Below, piece after piece: positions 15,191 through 19,677 of a stretch of DNA of 19,677 bases. The DNA comes from Actinomycetota bacterium (lineage in GTDB: Bacteria > Actinomycetota > Actinomycetes > Nanopelagicales > Nanopelagicaceae), in contig CANBRH010000019.1 in assembly GCA_947371865.1 (NCBI GenBank), forward strand, positions 1 to 19,677. The letters run 5' to 3'. Within the stretch, counting starts at the first letter, position 1; each line of letters begins with the position of its first letter. The notes under the pieces are model-generated. The model had not been told where the DNA came from. It ran no database searches and worked only from the letters and a program-made list of their open reading frames with translations. The translations under genes and the position numbers were made by a program.

Positions 15191-16037
15191 GAGCCACGTG
15201 AGCGCACAGATTCTTGACGGCAAAGCAACGGCTAGCCAAATTAAGTCAGAATTAAAAGTTCTCGTTTCCCAGATGGATCGCAAGCCGGGTCTAGGAACTG
15301 TGTTAGTGGGCGATGATCCAGGATCACACTCTTATGTTGCAGGAAAGCATAGAGATTGCGCCGAAGTTGGAATCACTTCCATCCGCGTTGATTTACCAGC
15401 CGATGCATCAGAAGCAGATGTCCTGGCCGCAATTGCCGATCTCAATAACAGCCCTGAATGCACTGGGTACATAGTGCAGTTGCCGGTACCTCAAGGAATC
15501 TCTGCAAATAGAGTTCTCGAGAGCATAGATCCCGCCAAGGATGCCGATGGCTTGCACCCCCTCAATTTGGGCAAGCTTGTTATTGGAGAGAAAGCACCGC
15601 TTCCGTGTACTCCTCGCGGAATAGTGGAACTTCTTCATCGTTATGGAATTTCTACCCGAGGAGCGGAAGTTGTCGTGATGGGCCGAGGCTTAACCGTAGG
15701 AAGACCATTGGGTCTTCTTCTTTCGCGAAAAGGCGATGATGCCACGGTCACCCTTACCCACACCAGCACGCGAGATGTGCTGCAACACACAAAGCGGGCG
15801 GACATCATTGTTGCCGCAATCGGCAAGGCGCACTTCCTCACAGCCGAGATGATTAAGGCTGGTGCAGTAGTGCTCGATGTCGGGATTACCCGTACCGAAG
15901 CTGGCCTGCTCGGCGATGTGCATCCAGGCGTAGCTGACATTGCCTCATTTATTGCACCAATGCCTGGTGGGGTCGGGCCTATGACCCGGGCCATGCTGCT
16001 AACAAATGTGGTGGAGATGGCACAAGCGAACCGATGA
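15189..16037 (+). CDS. folD: Methylene-THF dehydrogenase / methenyl-THF cyclohydrolase
   Basis: Interconverts 5,10-methylene-THF and 10-formyl-THF with NADP+, supplying PurN and PurH. It has 282 residues from ATG 15189. Catalytic K53 (YVAGKHRDC), Q97 (VQLPVP) and D120 (KDADGLHP) match E. coli K54, Q98 and D121. The dinucleotide loop is GRGLTVGRPLG (165-175), and GGVGPMT (260-266) is the C-terminal signature. An in-frame GTG at 15198 would remove only three residues and fits a leaderless -10 (TAGGAT), whereas ATG 15189 has GAGTTAGG just upstream as a weak ribosome binding site, so the start is uncertain by 9 nt. The stop overlaps the next gene by ATGA. Confidence 0.95.
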   Translation: MSHVSAQILDGKATASQIKSELKVLVSQMDRKPGLGTVLVGDDPGSHSYVAGKHRDCAEVGITSIRVDLPADASEADVLAAIADLNNSPECTGYIVQLPVPQGISANRVLESIDPAKDADGLHPLNLGKLVIGEKAPLPCTPRGIVELLHRYGISTRGAEVVVMGRGLTVGRPLGLLLSRKGDDATVTLTHTSTRDVLQHTKRADIIVAAIGKAHFLTAEMIKAGAVVLDVGITRTEAGLLGDVHPGVADIASFIAPMPGGVGPMTRAMLLTNVVEMAQANR

Positions 16038-16252
16038 AATATGCAGCGCTTTTCCTTATAGTTACTGGAACCGTACTCGGCATTTTCGGTTCGGTGCGAA
16101 CAGGGGCGATTTCATTGGCTATTGGTACTGCAACGTACGTAACTCTCAACTTCTTTGGCGCCAAACCACGACGTCGAATTGAACTCATCATTCCGCTGGG
16201 GATGTGCCTTGTGCTCTTTGCCGTGGCGCTGACCTTGCCGCACGCCAAGTAA
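16034..16252 (+). CDS. DUF3017 small membrane protein
   Basis: A 72-residue protein with three predicted membrane helices (about 3-19, 23-41 and 50-68) and a basic loop (KPRRR, about 44-48) between the second and third. It matches the DUF3017 family, which in Actinobacteria lies between folD and mdh, as here. Its function is unknown; no catalytic residues are visible. The ATG overlaps the folD stop by 4 nt, so it is translated in step with folD. I base the family name on size, topology and position more than on specific motifs. Confidence 0.8.
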   Translation: MKYAALFLIVTGTVLGIFGSVRTGAISLAIGTATYVTLNFFGAKPRRRIELIIPLGMCLVLFAVALTLPHAK

Positions 16253-16278
16253 TATTCAACAGTGATCGAAGGGGAAAA

Positions 16279-17235
16279 ATGAAAAGATCAGGCAAAGTAA
16301 CCGTTATCGGCTCCGGATTCTATGGCTCTACTACGGCGCTTCGTTTGGCCGAGTATGACATTTTTGAGACCGTTGTTCTCACTGACATTGTTGAAGGTAA
16401 ACCCGAAGGTCTTGCACTGGACATGAATCAGTCGCGTTCCATCGAGGGCTTTGAAACTAAAGTAATTGGCGCAACCACCACTGCTGAAGGTGGCGGCTAC
16501 GAAGCCACCGCGAATTCCGATGTTGTAGTTATTACGGCAGGGTTGCCACGTAAACCTGGCATGAGCCGTATGGACCTCATTGGTGTTAACGCGGGAATCG
16601 TTCGGGGAGTAGCAGAAAATATCGCAAAGCATTCGCCTAACGCGGTCATCATCGTGGTCTCCAATCCATTGGATGAAATGACAGCCCTTACTCAAATCGC
16701 CACTCAATTTCCCTACAACCGTGTGATGGGACAGGCCGGCATGCTCGACACGGCTCGATTCACACATTTTGTGGCCGAAAAATTGGCGGTTGAAGTTGGA
16801 TCAGTTAAAACTTTAACTCTCGGTTCACATGGCGACACCATGGTCCCGGTCCCTAGCCGTTGCACGGTTAATGGCCAACCTTTGACCAATTTCCTGAGCG
16901 AAGCCGACATTGCCGAGCTCGTAGATCGCACCCGCAACGGTGGAGCTGAAGTTGTTGCGTTGCTAAAAACGGGTTCCGCTTATTACGCACCATCTGCTGC
17001 CGCTGCTCGAATGGCAAAGGCAGTCATAGAAGATTCTGGCGCAGTGATGCCAGTCTGCGCATGGGTCGACGGCGAATACGGAATTTCTGGTGTCTATCTT
17101 GGCGTCGAAGCTGAAATTGGCCGAAATGGAATTCGCAAAGTAGTTGAAGGAAATCTCACGGCATCTGAACTTGAAGCGCTCAAAGTTGCCGCCGAAGCTG
17201 TTCGCGCTAAACAATCCGATGTCAAAGATCTGTAA
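16279..17235 (+). CDS. mdh: Malate dehydrogenase (LDH-like type)
   Basis: Oxidises malate to oxaloacetate with NAD+ in the TCA cycle. It has 318 residues from ATG 16279. The nucleotide loop is GSGFYG (11-16), with D36 at the end of beta-2 indicating NAD preference. In the substrate loop R91 (LPRKPGMSR) is the residue that selects malate rather than lactate, with R97 beside it. D157 and R160 (MLDTARF) and H184 (GSHGD) complete the catalytic set. This is the LDH-like (MdhC) subgroup rather than the cytosolic-type Mdh of Streptomyces, as far as I can judge. The frame opens at 16204 inside the previous gene, but AGGGGA 3-4 nt before ATG 16279 settles the start. Confidence 0.94.
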   Translation: MKRSGKVTVIGSGFYGSTTALRLAEYDIFETVVLTDIVEGKPEGLALDMNQSRSIEGFETKVIGATTTAEGGGYEATANSDVVVITAGLPRKPGMSRMDLIGVNAGIVRGVAENIAKHSPNAVIIVVSNPLDEMTALTQIATQFPYNRVMGQAGMLDTARFTHFVAEKLAVEVGSVKTLTLGSHGDTMVPVPSRCTVNGQPLTNFLSEADIAELVDRTRNGGAEVVALLKTGSAYYAPSAAAARMAKAVIEDSGAVMPVCAWVDGEYGISGVYLGVEAEIGRNGIRKVVEGNLTASELEALKVAAEAVRAKQSDVKDL

Positions 17236-17252
17236 CAAGAAAAGGAATATAG

Positions 17253-18467
17253 ATGTCAAAGATTAAGGTTGAAGGCACAGTCGTCGAACTCGACGGCGAT
17301 GAGATGACTCGTATTATTTGGCAATTCATCAAGGATAAGTTGATCCTGCCCTACCTCGATGTAAATCTTGAGTACTACGACCTTAGTATTGAAAATCGAG
17401 ATGCTACTGATGATCAGGTCACGATTGACTCGGCACATGCGATTTTGAAGCATGGCGTGGGCGTTAAGTGTGCGACCATCACACCAGATGAGGCGCGAGT
17501 TGAGGAATTTGGTCTCAAGAAGATGTGGAAGTCGCCAAATGGCACTGTCCGAAACATCTTGGGCGGAGTAATTTTCCGCGAACCCATCATTATCAGCAAC
17601 GTTCCTCGGTTAGTGCCTCACTGGACTAAACCAATTGTTATCGGTCGTCATGCTTTCGGTGATCAGTACCGCGCCACAGACTTCCGCATCCCTGGAAAGG
17701 GCAAGCTCACCATCACTTTTGTTCCGGAAGATGGTGGCGAAAAGATTGAGCACGAAGTCTTCAACTTCCCAGGCTCCGGAGTAACTATGGCGATGTACAA
17801 CCTCGATGACTCGATTCGGGACTTCGCTCGCGCCTCATTGAACTACGGAATCATCCGCAAGTATCCGGTTTATCTTTCTACAAAGAACACCATCTTGAAG
17901 GCTTACGACGGTCGCTTCAAAGATATCTTTGAAGAGATTTACCAAGCTGAATTCAAGGATCAGTTTGAAGCACTCGGCATTTGGTACGAGCACCGTTTGA
18001 TCGACGACATGGTTGCCATGTCACTTCGTATGCCTGGTGGATATGTATGGGCATGTAAGAACTACGACGGAGACGTTCAATCTGACACTGTCGCACAGGG
18101 TTACGGCTCACTTGGTTTGATGACGTCAGTCTTGATGACTCCAGATGGAAAGACCGTCGAGTCAGAAGCCGCTCACGGAACAGTGACACGTCACTATCGT
18201 GACCACCAAAAGGGCAAGCCAACTTCGACCAACCCCATTGCATCAATCTTTGCTTGGACTCAAGGTCTTTCGCATCGCGCAAAGCTGGATAACAATCCAG
18301 AGCTTGCAGCCTTTGCGAAGACTCTTGAAGCGGTCTGCATCGAAACCGTTGAATCCGGCAAGATGACTAAGGACCTAGCACTTCTCATCTCCAAGGATGC
18401 CCCTTGGCTGAACACCCAAGATTTCTTGGCAGCGATTGATGAGAATCTGAAAGCAAAACTGAACTAA
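17253..18467 (+). CDS. icd: NADP-dependent isocitrate dehydrogenase, homodimeric type
   Basis: Converts isocitrate to 2-oxoglutarate and CO2, producing NADPH. The 404 residues place it in the subfamily shared with eukaryotic cytosolic/mitochondrial IDH, not the 416-residue E. coli type nor the 740-residue monomeric type common in Actinobacteria. Substrate residues are visible as KSPNGTVRN (93-101: S94, N96, R100), R109 (IFREP) and R132 (IGRHAFGDQY). K211 (STKNTI) is catalytic, and the metal aspartates lie in RLIDDMV (248-254) and NYDGDVQSD (270-278). R313-H314 in HGTVTRHYR mark NADP specificity. It follows mdh after 17 nt with AAGGA as ribosome binding site, so the two are probably one transcript, ended by the hairpin at 18479. 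Confidence 0.96.
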   Translation: MSKIKVEGTVVELDGDEMTRIIWQFIKDKLILPYLDVNLEYYDLSIENRDATDDQVTIDSAHAILKHGVGVKCATITPDEARVEEFGLKKMWKSPNGTVRNILGGVIFREPIIISNVPRLVPHWTKPIVIGRHAFGDQYRATDFRIPGKGKLTITFVPEDGGEKIEHEVFNFPGSGVTMAMYNLDDSIRDFARASLNYGIIRKYPVYLSTKNTILKAYDGRFKDIFEEIYQAEFKDQFEALGIWYEHRLIDDMVAMSLRMPGGYVWACKNYDGDVQSDTVAQGYGSLGLMTSVLMTPDGKTVESEAAHGTVTRHYRDHQKGKPTSTNPIASIFAWTQGLSHRAKLDNNPELAAFAKTLEAVCIETVESGKMTKDLALLISKDAPWLNTQDFLAAIDENLKAKLN

Positions 18468-18478
18468 ATATTGGCAAT

Positions 18479-18512
18479 AAAAAACCCCGACCATATGGTC
18501 GGGGTTTTTTTT
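18479..18512. terminator. Strong bidirectional terminator between icd and the ABC ATPase gene
   Basis: CCCCGACC (18485-18492) pairs with GGTCGGGG (18497-18504) around ATAT; the whole core is palindromic. Eight T follow (18505-18512) and six A precede (18479-18484), so it works on both strands. It lies 11 nt after the icd stop and 10 nt from the stop of the minus-strand ATPase gene. Confidence 0.95.
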
Positions 18513-18522
18513 ATGAAGATAT

Positions 18523-19608
18523 TTACTTCTCGATGCGAAGTCCGCTTTCGGCATCGAAGAGGTGAACTGCCGATGCAATTGCTCCGACGGTAATGGTGGA
18601 ACCTGGCTTTGGTGGATTCTTTGGATCCCAACGAACAATTACTTGTGCGCCTTCATCGCCAGCATTGGCAAACTTCACATTGGTGTCTACGGGCTTGCCG
18701 TAAACGAATGCATCCGCGCCAAGTTCTTCGACAACTTCCACGAGAACGTGGAAACCAGTGGAGGATGGTGTGAATCCTTCTGGACGAATACCGATAGTGA
18801 CGGTGGAACCGACGCCAGCTGGTACATCGACTGGGAAATCTCCGAGCATCGCCTTGCCACCAACAACTGGCGCATTGAGCAAGTTCATGGCTGGTGAGCC
18901 AATGAAGCCAGCCACGAAAGCATTTACTGGGTGGTCGTACAAGTTGCGAGGAGTATCGACTTGCTGGAGCAAGCCATCCTTCAAGACGGCAACACGATCG
19001 CCCATGGTCATAGCTTCGACCTGGTCGTGGGTTACGTAAACGGTGGTGATACCAAGACGACGCTGAAGGGCTGCGATCTGCGTACGAGTTGCAACGCGAA
19101 GCTTGGCATCCAAGTTGGAGAGTGGTTCGTCCATAAGGAAGACCTGAGGTTCGCGAACAATGGCGCGACCCATGGCAACGCGCTGGCGTTGTCCACCAGA
19201 GAGTGCCTTTGGCTTGCGATCTAGGTATGGCTCGAGATCGAGCAGCTTGGCGGCTTCGAGAACGCGACGATCGCGCTCTTCTTTAGCGACGCCAGCAATT
19301 TTGAGGGCAAAGCCCATGTTCTCTGCAACCGACATATGTGGGTAGAGAGCGTAAGACTGGAAAACCATCGCAATGTCGCGATCTTTTGGGGCAACGTTGG
19401 TGACGTCACGATCGCCGATGCGGATGGAGCCGGTATCGATCTCTTCTAGACCAGCCAGCATGCGAAGTGATGTTGACTTTCCGCAGCCTGAAGGTCCGAC
19501 GAGGACGAGGAATTCGCCATCGTTGACGGTGAGATCTAATTTATCTACTGCCGGCTTAGTTGTGCCGGGATAGATTCGAGATGCTTTGTCGAATACGACT
19601 GAGGCCAT
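18523..19608 (-). CDS. Sugar ABC transporter ATP-binding protein (MsiK/UgpC type)
   Basis: The ATPase subunit that powers CUT1-type carbohydrate importers from the cytosolic side. It has 361 residues, normal for the MalK/MsiK/UgpC group. The nucleotide-binding domain shows Walker A GPSGCGKST (38-46), Q-loop Q84, signature LSGGQ (136-140), Walker B VFLMDE (156-161) with the D-loop SNLD, and H-loop H194. The C-terminal part (about 235-361) is the OB/TOBE regulatory domain with GIRPEGF. No permease or binding-protein gene adjoins it on its downstream side, so it may be a stand-alone ATPase shared by several importers, as MsiK is in Streptomyces. The upstream side is cut off by the window end. 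GGAG about 11 nt before the ATG is a spaced ribosome binding site. Confidence 0.93.
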   Translation of the reverse strand: MASVVFDKASRIYPGTTKPAVDKLDLTVNDGEFLVLVGPSGCGKSTSLRMLAGLEEIDTGSIRIGDRDVTNVAPKDRDIAMVFQSYALYPHMSVAENMGFALKIAGVAKEERDRRVLEAAKLLDLEPYLDRKPKALSGGQRQRVAMGRAIVREPQVFLMDEPLSNLDAKLRVATRTQIAALQRRLGITTVYVTHDQVEAMTMGDRVAVLKDGLLQQVDTPRNLYDHPVNAFVAGFIGSPAMNLLNAPVVGGKAMLGDFPVDVPAGVGSTVTIGIRPEGFTPSSTGFHVLVEVVEELGADAFVYGKPVDTNVKFANAGDEGAQVIVRWDPKNPPKPGSTITVGAIASAVHLFDAESGLRIEK

Positions 19609-19627
19609 GTTGAAATGACTCCTTCTC

Positions 19628-19645
19628 CGGGCAGGTACGTGCCCG
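19628..19645 (-). promoter_or_regulatory. Hairpin / inverted repeat in the leader of the ABC ATPase gene
   Basis: CGGGCA (19628-19633) and TGCCCG (19640-19645) form a perfect 6-bp inverted repeat around GGTACG. On the minus strand it ends a few bases before the GGAG ribosome binding site. A possible -10 (TACCTT on the minus strand) lies farther upstream, near the window end. It may be an operator for a sugar repressor or a leader hairpin. Confidence 0.35.
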
Positions 19646-19677
19646 ACGGTCCGTTGGATGAAGGTAAAACTGCTCGT

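Noticed and set aside
16204..16278. Longer start for mdh inside the DUF3017 gene
   Set aside because: AGGGGA directly precedes ATG 16279, and the family N-terminus begins there.
16288..16767. Open frame of 159 codons on the minus strand, opposite mdh
   Set aside because: Fully inside mdh, no recognisable domain, no start context.
1..19677. Mobile elements, CRISPR arrays, tRNA or rRNA genes, phage or defence genes
   Set aside because: No repeat array, transposase, integrase, tRNA-like cloverleaf or defence-type domain was recognised, and nearly all bases belong to conserved housekeeping genes.

Overview
The window reads as a chromosomal segment of an actinobacterium with about 50% GC and very compact gene spacing. 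Three things point to Actinobacteria: a WhiB iron-sulfur regulator, the paired guaB/guaB3 arrangement, and the order sucC-sucD-DUF6350(PerM)-purN-purH. The moderate GC, many 1-8 nt gene overlaps, small intergenic gaps and shortened IMP dehydrogenase suggest a streamlined, perhaps freshwater planktonic lineage (for example Nanopelagicales/acI). That placement is inference; there is no rRNA here to settle it.

Layout: 1-567 is the 3' end of groEL with a histidine-rich tail, followed by a terminator. 635-1231 holds a small zinc-ribbon protein convergent with a whiB3/whiD-type regulator. 1232-1351 is a divergent promoter region, then a MerR-type regulator with a cobalamin-binding domain and the CarH photoreceptor signature Wx9EH. 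2285-6803 is a guanine-nucleotide operon: guaB (without the CBS/Bateman module), guaB3, guaA and a secreted cyclophilin. 6807-7529 is a PIG-L-type deacetylase on the minus strand, divergent from pcrA (7613-9844). 9898-15146 is sucC, sucD, a DUF6350 membrane protein, purN and purH, tightly overlapped. 15189-18467 is folD, a DUF3017 membrane protein, mdh and icd, ending in a strong bidirectional terminator. 18523-19608 (minus) is a MsiK/UgpC-type sugar ABC transporter ATPase.

Functionally the window combines purine synthesis and the TCA cycle. FolD makes the 10-formyl-THF that PurN and PurH consume; PurH makes IMP; GuaB and GuaA turn IMP into GMP. SucCD, Mdh and Icd are TCA enzymes. As far as I recall, the same blocks lie near one another in Streptomyces (groEL-whiD-guaB-guaB3 and pcrA-sucCD-purNH-folD-mdh) but far apart in Mycobacterium, so this looks like a compressed ancestral order, not recent transfer.

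Several genes share a promoter layout TA-N3-T followed 6-7 nt later by the start codon, with no Shine-Dalgarno sequence. This suggests leaderless transcription. The most interesting signals are the Bateman-less IMP dehydrogenase, the probable B12 light sensor facing whiB across a region with two inverted repeats, the leaderless promoter pattern, and an inverted repeat over the sucC promoter. I found no mobile element, CRISPR array, tRNA or rRNA. Most of the window is conserved housekeeping sequence.
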